From Legionella antarctica (GTDB lineage: Bacteria; Pseudomonadota; Gammaproteobacteria; Legionellales; Legionellaceae): DNA of 64,000 nt. Shown here one piece after another: positions 8,047-18,447 of the stretch (positions are counted from its first letter, which is position 1; each line of letters starts with the position of its first letter). Below the pieces are notes generated by a model, which had not been told where the DNA came from, did not search any database, and worked only from the letters and a program-made list of their open reading frames with translations. The stretch lies in NCBI RefSeq assembly GCF_011764505.1, contig NZ_AP022839.1:3316001-3380000 (forward strand), in the 5' to 3' direction. A program made the translations under genes and the position numbers.

Positions 8047-8830
8047 CGTACATATTTCCGATCTTCATTTTGGAGCGCATGACACAACGATTGTTAATGC
8101 GTTCCTTGAAGATATAGCCTTGTCAAAACCTGACCTGATTATTATTTCGGGAGATTTAACCCAGAGAGCCCGCACCAAAGAATACCAACAGCTATCAAAA
8201 TTCCTGAACTATTTTACGATGCCCCTACTTATTGTTCCTGGTAATCATGATATTCCTTTATATAATCCGTTTAAACGATTCTTGCATCCATTTAAAAACT
8301 ATATTCAGTACGTTTCCTCTCAGCTTGAGGCAAGTTTTAGTACTGAAGAAGTCAATATTCTAGGCGTGAATAGTGCTACTCCCTTCAAAATTAAAGATGG
8401 CAACTTAAGCGATGAGGCAATAGCTCAAATAAAAAATCATTTTTCGAATACACCAAATCAATTAAATATTTTATTTTTTCATCATAACCTTCAATATTTT
8501 TTAGGATTGCATCAGCCCTTAAATAATACAGCAGAATTTTTGACTTATTTAAAAGAAAGTCCGATTCATATCGTTTGCACCGGACATCTTCATTACGCAA
8601 CTTTAAAATTGATTAATAAAAACAGGGGAGAACAATGCGCGTTACTTCATGCTGGGTCAACATTTTGCCCGCGCACCCATGATGGAAAAAACAGTTATTA
8701 TTCAATGAACGTAAATCAATTAAGGTGTTCTATAGACTGGCGTGTTTTTCATAATAAGGCGTTTAAATCAGATCAGATTTATGATCTTGATTTTTCCCCT
8801 AAGGGTATAACTGATGGGAAGTTGCAGTGA
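8047..8830 (+). pseudogene. Calcineurin-like metallophosphoesterase, main fragment
   Basis: When rejoined to its first codons at 6573 the gene encodes 263 aa with the full set of metal motifs: D-L-H near residue 8, G-D-L-T, G-N-H-D, H-H-N and G-H-L-H. Such enzymes hydrolyse phosphomonoesters or diesters using two metal ions. IS copy 3 removes the true start. Translation from an internal codon such as the TTG at 8120 would lack the first metal-binding motif, so activity is unlikely. Its ATGA overlap with the lipid-kinase gene suggests the pair once worked on a common lipid or phosphate substrate, which is inference. The gene converges with the large gene on the minus strand. Confidence 0.85.
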
Positions 8831-8874
8831 CCCAAAAAGGTTAAACAATCTCGATAAAATATATTTTTTTGAAT

Positions 8875-9512
8875 TTATTTACGAGATTCATTTAATTCAA
8901 TGGATTGTGTTTTATTATTTTCTTGTTCAGTATCAATATCCGATGCTCCGAACAAAGTATGACTTAACCCATTCATTAACCCGGTAAAAATATTCGTAAT
9001 ATTATTAGAAATTCGAATAGCAAATTGAAACGGTAACAAAGACTCAAGAACCTCTACTATTGATTTTTGAATTTTACTGTTAATTTCCGTAGATTGGGCG
9101 ATGTTTTTTATTATCCAAATCAATTCATTATTGGTTAATTCCATCTGAAAGTCGTGCAATGCCAAGATTGCTTTTCGAATACGCATCAAATACTGTTTAT
9201 TTTCCTCATGCTGCTCTAAATTAATATGTTTGCTTAATATTGATTCAAATGCCGCATCAAAAGAACTAGATTTGGAAAATGCTTCAGGCAAATCAGATAA
9301 CGCTTTGCAAAATAGCGCAATTTCATGTTCAGATGGTTTTTCTAATGCCATTTCACCAAAGTCATATTGACCAAGTTGAACTTTGCCGTTTTCAACGTAT
9401 ACTCGCAGTTGATTACCATGTCTGTCAGAGTCAAAAGGCAATCCACTAAATATATTAGTTAACTCTATGGTCATGATTGCCTTGGCGACTTCCTTTTTTA
9501 ATCGAATCTCAT
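8875..9512 (-). pseudogene. Large effector-like protein, C-terminal fragment (cut by IS3 copy 4)
   Basis: This frame continues that of 10976-15797 once IS copy 4 and one target copy are removed, with the junction reading L-P-T-K-V-Q-D-E-I-R-L-K-K. It supplies the last 210 or so residues of an 1818-aa protein. The final 30 residues are polar and glutamate-containing (D-T-E-Q-E-N-N ... E-L-N-E-S-R-K), which resembles the C-terminal translocation signals of Dot/Icm substrates. No known domain is recognised in this part. Without an upstream start it is probably silent. Confidence 0.82.
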
Positions 9513-9589
9513 TAATATAGGCGCGGTTTTCTGGACACAAAAAAAGGTTTTTTAAGAGCTATTCTTCTTAATACAAAGAGGAGAATAAA

Positions 9590-9874
9590 ATGTCTAAAAA
9601 GCGAGCTTATTATACGGCGGCCAAGAAGGCAAAAATAACGCTAGCTGCGATTGAGGGGAAACTCACACAAGCGCAAATTACCAGTGAATACGGTGTTCAC
9701 GCAACGCAGGTAAAAACTTGGAAGCAATCGGCCATCAAAGCCATTAACGATTTATTCTCTGGGGCTAATGAAAAAGAAGCCAAGTCCCAAGAGCAGCTTG
9801 TTGAGGCATTATATCAAGAAATTGGTCGACTTCAAGCGCAGCTATCTTGGCTAAAAAAAAAGCATGAACTTTAG
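9590..9874 (+). CDS. IS3-family OrfA (copy 4)
   Basis: This 94-aa helix-turn-helix protein is identical to the OrfA of copies 1-3, with the usual overlap with orfB. Confidence 0.92.
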   Translation: MSKKRAYYTAAKKAKITLAAIEGKLTQAQITSEYGVHATQVKTWKQSAIKAINDLFSGANEKEAKSQEQLVEALYQEIGRLQAQLSWLKKKHEL

Positions 9875-10709
9875 TCTGGATGAAAAGCGCGTCATGATTG
9901 ATCCTCTTGCCGAGCTCACCATTCGTGAACAATGCTTGCTATTAGACTTGCCTGTTTCAAGTTATTATTATAGTGCCAAGCCCATTTCTGTCGAAGATGA
10001 AGCGCTTATGGCGCTACTTGATGAGCACTATCTGCAGTATCCATGTGAAGGTAAAATTAAGCGGGCAAGATGGCTGTCAAAAGAAGTAGGCTATCCTGTT
10101 GGTAAACGTCGAGTAAAAAAGTTGATGGAAATGATGGGGTTATCGACTGTTTACCCAAAGCCAAATACAAGCGTTCCCAATAAGGAGCATGAGGTGTTCC
10201 CTTATTTATTAAAAGAGGTGGATATCACCAAACCAAATCAGGTTTGGGCCGCAGATATCACCTACATCCGCATGAAAGGAAAGCATGTGTATTTAGTAGC
10301 TATTATGGACTGGTATAGTCGTTATGTGATTGGATGGGCTATTTCACCTACTATGGAGGCTGAATTTTGTATTGAGGCGCTTAGAAACGCTTTGCTGCAT
10401 TCGCGTTGTGAGATCTTTAACACGGATCAGGGTTCTCAATTTACCTCAAAAGATTGGATAAATACGCTAAAATCTCACCACATTTCTATCAGCATGGATG
10501 GGCGAGGACGTTATTTAGATAATATATTTATCGAGCGATTGTGGCGTAGTGTTAAGCAAGAAAAAATCTACCGGTATGATTTTGATACAATTGAAGAGGT
10601 TGAGCTGGCCTTAACGGAGTATTTTGAGTATTATAATAACCGAAGGCTTCACCAGTCCTTTAATTATTTAACGCCCGCAGAGGTGTATTATGGCCGGAAA
10701 AGACCATAA
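9864..10709 (+). CDS. IS3-family transposase OrfB (copy 4)
   Basis: This 281-aa DDE transposase is identical to the other copies. It is transcribed opposite to the host gene into which it inserted. Confidence 0.93.
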   Translation: MNFSLDEKRVMIDPLAELTIREQCLLLDLPVSSYYYSAKPISVEDEALMALLDEHYLQYPCEGKIKRARWLSKEVGYPVGKRRVKKLMEMMGLSTVYPKPNTSVPNKEHEVFPYLLKEVDITKPNQVWAADITYIRMKGKHVYLVAIMDWYSRYVIGWAISPTMEAEFCIEALRNALLHSRCEIFNTDQGSQFTSKDWINTLKSHHISISMDGRGRYLDNIFIERLWRSVKQEKIYRYDFDTIEEVELALTEYFEYYNNRRLHQSFNYLTPAEVYYGRKRP

Positions 10710-10975
10710 ACCCTAAATGAGAGCGTCATGACTTACCCACAAGGCCCACAGGCCTATACGAGAAAGTGAAGCTCTCCTGACCTGTGGACTTGTGGATAAG
10801 TCATTCTGATAGAGTTGTGGTAAAATGACCTAAGACAATTCGTAGTAGCAATCACTATTCATACGGTATTGAGTAGGTTTAAATAGGTTAATTTGAGTGA
10901 ATTTTTAACTATAAATGATGGATGAATAGCTCTTATTTTTCCTTAATTTTGTTCCAGACATGCGGACCCATATCA

Positions 10976-13900
10976 CATCTTGAACTTTAGTCGGTAATTC
11001 ATTAAATTCTGTACCTTCTAATTTGGTGATAATACGATAACCATCTCCTCCACAGATATATTGAGCAGGCTTGATGTCAAAATCATAATCACTAGCGAAT
11101 TTAAACCGGTCATTTATATAAAGATACTGTGCTAATAAAAATTGCTTTTGACTTGCAACAGGATCGAGCTCAACAAGTGATTGTTTTTCCGCCTCAGATA
11201 AAATAGATAACATAGGCTCACGGATTGAATTCATTCTCTCATGCTTGCAATGCTTAATGGTTTTTCCCAAGTGAGCAAAGCCTTTATTTGCATTTAGGGC
11301 TGCTTGTTCACGTAACAAAATTAATACGGCTTTAGTATCATCTTGTAATATCACTTCAAGGGCCAGATTGTATGATGCAGAACCAAGCAAACGGCCAACA
11401 TATTTTATTTTAGCCCTATCATTTTGAGTAACATGCAATTCAAGTAATCGCCATAGTTCCCAACGCGCTAGTGGGCTTGCATGACCTTTCACATGAGCAA
11501 GGTCACTACGTAAAGAAGAGGGTGTGCCTGGATAACTATGAATAGCCTGCGCCAATTTCACATAAGCAGGCCCCATGTGCTCACACAAAGATGCGATTTT
11601 CTTACCTGTTGTAAGCGTCGTTGAATTATCGTGTTTGTTTGACGCCACTAATATACCTGCAAGTAAAATACCGCGTTGATATTTATTTGATGTTTCCAAA
11701 TAAGAATTAAGTAGTTCCATGGCAAAGTGATCATCTGAGTTTTCTTTAGCTGCATTAGGAAATAAACGTTTTCCCACCAATTTAAGAGCCTGTTTATAAG
11801 CTTCTTTTTCTTTCTTTTCAGAACTCGTATGTTGCGCCGGGATAAGCAGATGATTAAAAATAACCGCGCGTTCCTCCAGTGATACATCCCAAAAGTGATG
11901 ATAAATACTTGTATTGTAATATCTTATATCGTCTTCTTTAATGATGATGCTCTCTTTATTCATACCCATCACCTCTAGAATCTTATCGCGCTTAGGATGA
12001 TTCATTATGAAAGTCGTAAATTGTTTCAGTGATGGTTCAGATAATGATGAGGAGAGAAACTCAATAAGTTCTTGTTGATCTTTTTGTTCTTCGCCAAAAT
12101 AAAGTGAAAGAGCTGAAAGTCCTGTTATTCTTGTGTTATCAATGTCAACCTGTTCGTTTTTTCTATAGGTTTTAATTTTTAAGTCGTGAACATGAGGCTC
12201 TGCAAAGTGGCATACTTTTTCTTGTGCTTGAATACGATCAAGCAATTTGGCAAAGACCGTTTCTCTGTCTCTTACTGGTACATGCTTAGCAATGCATTCA
12301 AGTAGAGGTTCTATATTTTGAAAATAAGTTTCTGAACCATCATCAACATCATACTGCTTCATTGCGGCAGCAATAAATAAATCAATAAGCGTTTTAGTGA
12401 ATTGAAAGTCGGAAATCGGTTCTGAAAAATCTTGGTTAAATAAAATGAGCTCGAATAATTCTAATTGTTTAGGCACGGACGATTGTTTTATGCCTTCAAA
12501 AAGTAGCTGCTGATAACGCAATTGATCTTTAAGAGAAGGATAAGTACCACACGTATTAAATGCTCGATATAAATAGACTAAATTTTTTAATTGCTCAACG
12601 GATAATTGTGATATTTGACTCGGTAAATTCCATTCAATCTTTTTTACGAAATTCCTAACAGGAGATGAGCCATGTTTTGAGTTTTTAGCAGTTTTTTGGA
12701 TAAGAGCAACTAATTTTTGAGTGTCTGCTGATAATAACGTATACGGTTTTACCAGTTTTAAATGTCCTTCCAATAAATCCCAAATTGGATGATAGCTTCG
12801 AACATCATGTTGAACTAGTTGATTATAAATTTTAGTCAGGCTCTCGAGAGTAAGGGTTTCATGATTTAGATTTAAAAGATCAATATACTGCTTCGCTGGT
12901 AACTTACATGGACCATGAAATATTCCCGAGCTAAGATAAAACTCCATTTTTTCTTTAGGTGAAAAGAAATAAACTTTAGAATTTTGATATCTTCCTTCAA
13001 TTATAAACTGCACAAATAGCGAATCATAGTCCAATTGATGCGGGTGTGAACCGAGGCGGCTCTGAATATAATACAGACTATTTGGATTGCTTTTGAATAG
13101 AAAAAAATCTTTCACTACTTCTTTATCATCTGCAGTTCCATTTTGCATAATGGACGTGAATTGTTGTAATAAAAATTGGGTTGCTTCACCATTGAAGTTA
13201 CAGGTTGGCTCTCTAGGAGAGGACGCTATTGGTGTTGTCAGTAAATCTGCATTTTTTTTAACAAATAGCTCAATTTTATCTTTGAACCCCAGCTGTGAAT
13301 TGAACATATCTGTGATTAACATTTTACGACTAATAATATGTTTAAAGGTATGAATCTGTGTTTCATATTCAAACTTAAAGCCATCCACCTTGCGGTCATA
13401 ATATTTATGCATTAATGCAAATAAATCATCTGGAGATAGGGTATTTAAGACCGAGTGGCTGTGGTTTCCCAAAATATAAAATAATTTCGCAATGTTTTGA
13501 TCAGAATATCGTGTCATATACTTTAAGAGCACGCCTGAGTTTTTTACTGAGTTATCTATTGCAATATGTGTTCCGATTTCTGATCCAAAATAACGGGAAT
13601 TTCCCGTAGGATAAACCTTGTGTATTTTATAAAAATCGCGTATGTATTCATCTACCGAACGCCCAACATTTACGTCAAATAGCTTCATAAATTCGTTATC
13701 CCATAAGTCTATAAATTCTGAAGCTAAGGTGGATGCCATACTATATGAAGAACTTTTCGTTATCTTTATTAGTGATTCAAGACACTTTAAAAATGGTCCT
13801 AGAGCCCGAACGTTATCATCTACTAGTCCATATTCATCTTTTTTGGGTTTTGTTAATGCAATATATATTTGATCAAAACCAGGGACTCTTGCATCATATG

Positions 13901-15797
13901 CTTGCTGAATTAACCGATTCACTGCAATAAATTGCTGTTCATCGTTAAAATCAATGTGCATAGATTCCAGTAAGGAACAGTATTCCCTAACTCGGCGTGT
14001 TAGAGAATGCCGATGTAATTCATGCGGTATTAATTCAATTTTCAAATCAGCAAAACATGAAGTGAGATAATTTAATTGATCTACAATCGATTTTTTAGTT
14101 TTAAAATCTTGACTAAAATAAGTTTTGAATTGTAGAGGCAGTAGTTCATTTGCAATATCTTTAGGTAAAGGTATTTCCTTTGACTGTTTAGAAACATGTT
14201 CATCTGACGCTAACATGGTTGTAATCGCCTTAATGCGTTGTTCTATGGCTTTTTGTTGTTTATCCACATCAAGATAATCAAGTAGGTTATTTTCTAATTT
14301 ATGGTCTTGCTCCTGATATGATTTGAGAAAACCATGGTATAAGCGCAAATAGTGAATTAAACCATCACCACAGTTGTTATGGGCAATTAAATCACGATCA
14401 CATTCCAAAAAGCGATTAAAATCCAAGCGGAACTGCTGACCAATTAGACCATGATGCAAAATCTCATACAGTGTACTGGCAACACCAATTTGTAAATCGT
14501 CAACGGATGCCTTACCCTCTTCAATGAGCTTAAAAAAATCTTTATGGATAGCAATTCCTACTGTTTTTAAACCTAATATGGGCATAATCAACTTATTGCT
14601 GCAGGTGGTAATAAAGAAATCAATGGGGGTCTGAAAATTGGTGGGACGACTTTTTTGGGCTAACTCAAGCAATAAGCTACGTGTTAGCTGATATCCATCA
14701 GAATCAATGGATGTTAATTGATACTCATCCGTGATAATCGCACTGCGTTTATCGATGTTGCGGTTTTCAGTGATGGCATAATTTTTCTGATCATCACCTA
14801 TTTTAGCATAAATATCATAATCTTTTTCCGTATAAATAACTGAGTCCCATTTACCCTCAGAAGAGTAATCATAATACTCATCAGGAATCGTGTGGAATTT
14901 GCTTGCATAACATACTAACTGATTCCAGGGATCAATCAATACTGCTTCCTGGCCCCAGGTTTTAGTATCTTTTAAATCACTATTTGGTTCTCGGTTGATG
15001 GCAATGAAAACATGGTTATCTAGAGCCTCCCCTTCGTTATTTAACCAATCTAAAGTAATGAACTCTATTCTGTTAACATAAAAGACGAGTGGAGATTGAA
15101 AAATTTTATGTAGAGCTAACGAACTATGTTCTCCACAATAGCCTGAAGTACATTTTGTTTGATCCCAATGGTAACCCGCAGCAAAGTGATTCAGTTTAAC
15201 CAAATTTTCATAGAGCTTATCGTTGTCTTTCAAATCTTCTTGTTTATCTTGAAAATACGAACTTACTATAGAAACGAGTTGATTTTTAAGAATTTTTCTG
15301 TGTTTAACTAGTTCACTATCTAACTTCATTCGTTTGGTGAATTGATATTTGGCTTCTAATAACTTATTGCTAATCGTAAGGCCGTATTTATTTTGTAGGG
15401 ATTTGATTTTTTGATCTATAGTCTGTTTAAGGTTATCTCTTAGTACATCCAGAGTGACCTGCACTGGTTTTTTCAATATTTCATTTACAATCTTGATTTC
15501 CTCATAAACAGTACCAACAGAGTCTATCGCCATTGCAATAAAATTAAGATGCTCAGAAGAAGAAAACTCTTTATCAATTAGCTGGTTTTGTTGGGCATAG
15601 TTATTAAATAACCTAGTAATATGTTTATTTAAATAATATTCAACCTCTGCACGCTCCAATTCCTCGTCGAAATTTTGCTCGTCCTCTAGTGAGGGACGAT
15701 AACGGTTAGATGCCAGAGGGATTTGTTGGTTTATTTCAGAGCATATTTTTTTTGCACACTCGAGTACCTCCTGTTTGGAGTATAAATTTTTTGGCAT
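10976..15797 (-). pseudogene. Large effector-like protein with Cys-His-Asp motif, N-terminal 1607 residues
   Basis: The frame starts at an ATG (15797) reading M-P-K-N-L-Y-S-K. It runs through IS copy 4 only for 22 IS-coded residues, so the present product would be a 1630-aa truncated protein. The ancestral protein is 1818 aa. A predicted catalytic triad lies near the N terminus: Cys221 in G-Y-C-G-E-H, His262 in D-N-H-V-F-I and Asp289 in L-I-D-P-W. Order and spacing fit papain-like or transglutaminase-like enzymes (protease, deamidase or acyltransferase). The remaining 1500 residues look mainly alpha-helical and match no family I recognise. Size, orphan nature and a polar C-terminal tail suggest a Dot/Icm effector. 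The insertion removes that tail, so secretion is probably lost. The function is a prediction. Confidence 0.75.
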
Positions 15798-15929
15798 CGT
15801 AACTCATTAAATCATTAACAAGGTCGAGATAATACCATAAAAAGAATCAAATAAGGCCATACTGGTTCATTATGATGCACCTGCCAATGCTAAAGGAGTT
15901 TGTTTTTACTCTATAAACTTTCCCGCGTG

Positions 15930-16054
15930 TACTTACCTCCCTAGGTCTTAATCCTTTAGAATATAAATGGGTACAAGCTAAAGCTATTCGTAGAAAACCT
16001 AGCTGCTGGATTAATGAATTTTTCAAATCTCATTTGTTTGTAATCAATATATAA
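15930..16054 (+). pseudogene. Relic of an IS630-like transposase C terminus
   Basis: The plus strand reads Y-L-P then, after a small deletion and frame change, L-N-P-L-E-Y-K-W-V-Q-A-K-A-I-R-R-K to a stop at 16052. This resembles the Y-L-P-P-Y-S-P-D-L-N-P-I-E-x-x-W segment of IS630-type transposases. It is short and broken. The rest of the 480-bp gap between the large gene and the glycosyltransferase gene (15798-16281) shows nothing else I can name. Confidence 0.45.
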
Positions 16055-16281
16055 AGATCCAGCTATAGTGTGTCGATTCTTTCTTTGAGCATCATATCTT
16101 TCTTTCGTAAAAAAATTATTAAAAATCAGATAATTATTAGTGATTCGAAAGCTACAGCCTTAGCTGCTTGAATCCTATTAAGTTTGATTTGAGGAGAATT
16201 GAAGAAAAATTTTAAGCAACTAAACCCAATACCTTCATTTAAAACTCTTTAACTCACAGACGGAGTATTCTCAACTGGCCT

Positions 16282-17295
16282 TTAAAAAATTTCAGCTAAC
16301 TTTTTAATTACATCATCAACAGATATTAATTTCATGGCTTCATCTCCATGCACATGTGTGCCCCAAACATGTTGATCCATCGTCAGTCCTAAAACCTGTT
16401 CGACTGCTTGTGGGTATCGATCCACTACCAAATGTTGAAAAACATAAGGACCGGAAACTAATGGGTTAGTTACTGCATGCAGGGCTACCACAGGAGTATT
16501 TACTGCAGCAGACATATGAGAAGGCCCTGTATCAGGACAAAGAACCGCTGTCGCTTTGCTAATCACGGCTAACAATTGTTTGGGTTTTGTTTTACCCACC
16601 AGATTGATCGCCGGAATTTCCTGAAGAATTTGATCAGCCAGCAACTTATCATAATCTCCTGGACCTCCCGTTAAAACAATCTGAGCCTGCCATAGCTTTC
16701 GAGCTTGTTGCAGCACGCTGATATATCGCTCTACTGGCCAGCTGCGTTCTGGCTTGCTTGCTGCCGGATTAACAACAAGGATAGGACCTTGTTGGGGTAA
16801 ATGATTTTCTGCCCATTCGTAATCGGCAGCAGCTATGGATAAGTCCCAACGAATTATTTTTTCCCTGACACCCAAGGGCTCTGCAAATTTTAAAAAACCG
16901 TCTAGCGTATGATCCAATCCAGGAGCAATCCGCTCTTTCACAAACCATCCATGTATATCTTTTGCCCGCAGCGCATCATAACCAATTTTACGCTTGGCTT
17001 TAATTAGGGGGTAAAGTAAATTGGTCCTTAGACTCGCCTGAGGTGCAAGTAAAACATCAAAGTAGCGAGAACGCATTTGCTTTTTAAATCGCCATAAATC
17101 ACTTAGACTTTTAGGCTTATCAATGACGATAAACTCCACTCCATCGATTCCTTCCACCAGATCAAATGCCGGTCTTGAAATAATCCAGGTCAATTTGGTA
17201 TCAGGTAAGCAGGTTTGCAGAGTACGGATTAAAGGAACCATCATCAGAACATCCCCTAAAGCGGAGAGTCTGATGATACAAATAGAGTTAATCAT
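16282..17295 (-). CDS. Family 9 glycosyltransferase (LPS heptosyltransferase-like)
   Basis: This 337-aa protein has the GT9/heptosyltransferase layout. An N-terminal Rossmann half begins I-I-R-L-S-A-L-G-D-V-L, and the C-terminal nucleotide-sugar half has V-L-T-G-G-P-G-D, then C-P-D-T-G-P-S-H-M-S-A-A and P-V-V-A-L-H. Members transfer ADP-heptose to the lipopolysaccharide inner core; the exact acceptor cannot be read from sequence. The ATG at 17295 overlaps the stop of the upstream zinc-finger gene (AATGATTAA), giving translational coupling. That is why I prefer it to the in-frame start 12 nt earlier. Confidence 0.85.
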   Translation of the reverse strand: MINSICIIRLSALGDVLMMVPLIRTLQTCLPDTKLTWIISRPAFDLVEGIDGVEFIVIDKPKSLSDLWRFKKQMRSRYFDVLLAPQASLRTNLLYPLIKAKRKIGYDALRAKDIHGWFVKERIAPGLDHTLDGFLKFAEPLGVREKIIRWDLSIAAADYEWAENHLPQQGPILVVNPAASKPERSWPVERYISVLQQARKLWQAQIVLTGGPGDYDKLLADQILQEIPAINLVGKTKPKQLLAVISKATAVLCPDTGPSHMSAAVNTPVVALHAVTNPLVSGPYVFQHLVVDRYPQAVEQVLGLTMDQHVWGTHVHGDEAMKLISVDDVIKKLAEIF

Positions 17296-17482
17296 TCTGC
17301 AACACAAATCGCGATCCGCAATAAGGACATACTTCTACACCTGTTTTTTCTATAGGAAGGTACACTTTAGGGTGAGCATTCCATAGTACCATATCGTCTG
17401 TTGGACAACTCAGTGGCAATTCATTTGGGTGCACAACATAATTTTTTTTAGTACTTGCCGGTTCTTTGTTTGATGTTAGCAT
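17288..17482 (-). CDS. Small CHCC zinc-finger protein
   Basis: This 64-aa protein has Cys/His spacing L-S-C-P, N-A-H-P-K-V-Y-L-P-I, then V-C-P-Y-C-G-S-R-F. It matches the zf-CHCC family, which also includes the small mitochondrial complex I subunit NDUFS6. The four residues probably hold one zinc ion. Its role in bacteria is unclear. It is coupled to the glycosyltransferase gene by stop/start overlap and lies 26 nt downstream of miaA on the same strand. Confidence 0.8.
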   Translation of the reverse strand: MLTSNKEPASTKKNYVVHPNELPLSCPTDDMVLWNAHPKVYLPIEKTGVEVCPYCGSRFVLQND

Positions 17483-17508
17483 GATTTTCCTTTACGGCAT
17501 GGGTAGAA

Positions 17509-18447
17509 TTAAGAAACACCATTATCTAATATTTCCTTGGTTTTCGCTATAATCTCTTCACTAAAAGTCCGATCTTGCGGATCATAAAATAAAGCATCAT
17601 CCCAATGTCTGAGCCAGGTTAATTGACGCTTAGCCAATTGCCTTGTTGCAGCAATTCCTTTCTCACGCATAGCCGCGTAATCATACTCCCCTTGAAGATA
17701 CTCCAAAACCTGCCTGTATCCAACACAGCGCATTGCCGGTAAATTCACTTGCACCTTCCATTTGTCCTGCAAATGATTAACCTCCTCAACCAGTCCATCA
17801 ACCAGCATTTGCTCAAATCGTTGAGCAATTCGCTCATGCAACCACGATCTATCTTGGGGAAAAAGAACAAGATTTGTAAAACGAAAATTCGAGACCTTTT
17901 TTTCTTCTGCAAGCAACGTGGATAAAGGTTTCCCCGTTAAATAGTATACCTCTAGAGCTCTTTGAATTCTCTGTGCGTCATGAGCATGAATACGGTCAGC
18001 AGTATTGGGATCGATATCCGTTAATTTTTGATAGAGCTTAGGCCAGCCATACTGAGAGGCTTCATCCTCTAATTGCTTACGCAAGTTTTCATTAGCTTCT
18101 GGAAGTACAGATAATCCCTTTTGCAAGGCATTAAAGTACATCATTGTCCCACCGGTCAGTAAGGGCACCTTTCCTTTACTGATAATAGAATCGCACCATG
18201 AAGACGCATCCGTACAAAACTGTGCAGCTGAGTAAGACTCAACCGGATTTTTGATATTAATCAGATGGTGGGGAGCTGATTGGAGTTCCTGGCTCGAAGG
18301 TTTAGCAGTGCCTATATTCATATCCCTGTAAATCATAGCGGAATCAACACTAATAATTTCAAAGGGAAAGCGTTTCACTAACTCACAGGCTAAGGCAGTC
18401 TTCCCTGAGGCCGTGGGTCCCATCAAACAAAATACTAGATTAGACAT
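17509..18447 (-). CDS. miaA: tRNA dimethylallyltransferase MiaA
   Basis: MiaA adds a dimethylallyl group to A37 of tRNAs that read UNN codons, the first step of ms2i6A synthesis. The P-loop G-P-T-A-S-G-K-T is at 10-17, followed by D-S-A-M-I-Y-R-D-M and the A-Q-R-I-Q-R-A-L-E-V segment. The length of 312 aa is normal. I place the start at the ATG at 18447, which overlaps the end of mutL and gives the expected M-S-N-L-V-F opening; an earlier in-frame start adds seven unlikely residues. The hfq gene, which often follows miaA, is absent here and the zinc-finger gene takes its place. Confidence 0.95.
   Translation of the reverse strand: MSNLVFCLMGPTASGKTALACELVKRFPFEIISVDSAMIYRDMNIGTAKPSSQELQSAPHHLINIKNPVESYSAAQFCTDASSWCDSIISKGKVPLLTGGTMMYFNALQKGLSVLPEANENLRKQLEDEASQYGWPKLYQKLTDIDPNTADRIHAHDAQRIQRALEVYYLTGKPLSTLLAEEKKVSNFRFTNLVLFPQDRSWLHERIAQRFEQMLVDGLVEEVNHLQDKWKVQVNLPAMRCVGYRQVLEYLQGEYDYAAMREKGIAATRQLAKRQLTWLRHWDDALFYDPQDRTFSEEIIAKTKEILDNGVS

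Larger units (their letters stand above)
9513..10975 (+). mobile_element. IS3-family insertion sequence, copy 4
   Basis: This 1463-bp copy is in plus orientation with target duplication CAT (9510-9512 and 10976-10978). It lies antisense to the very large gene it splits, cutting it at codon 1608. Confidence 0.95.
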
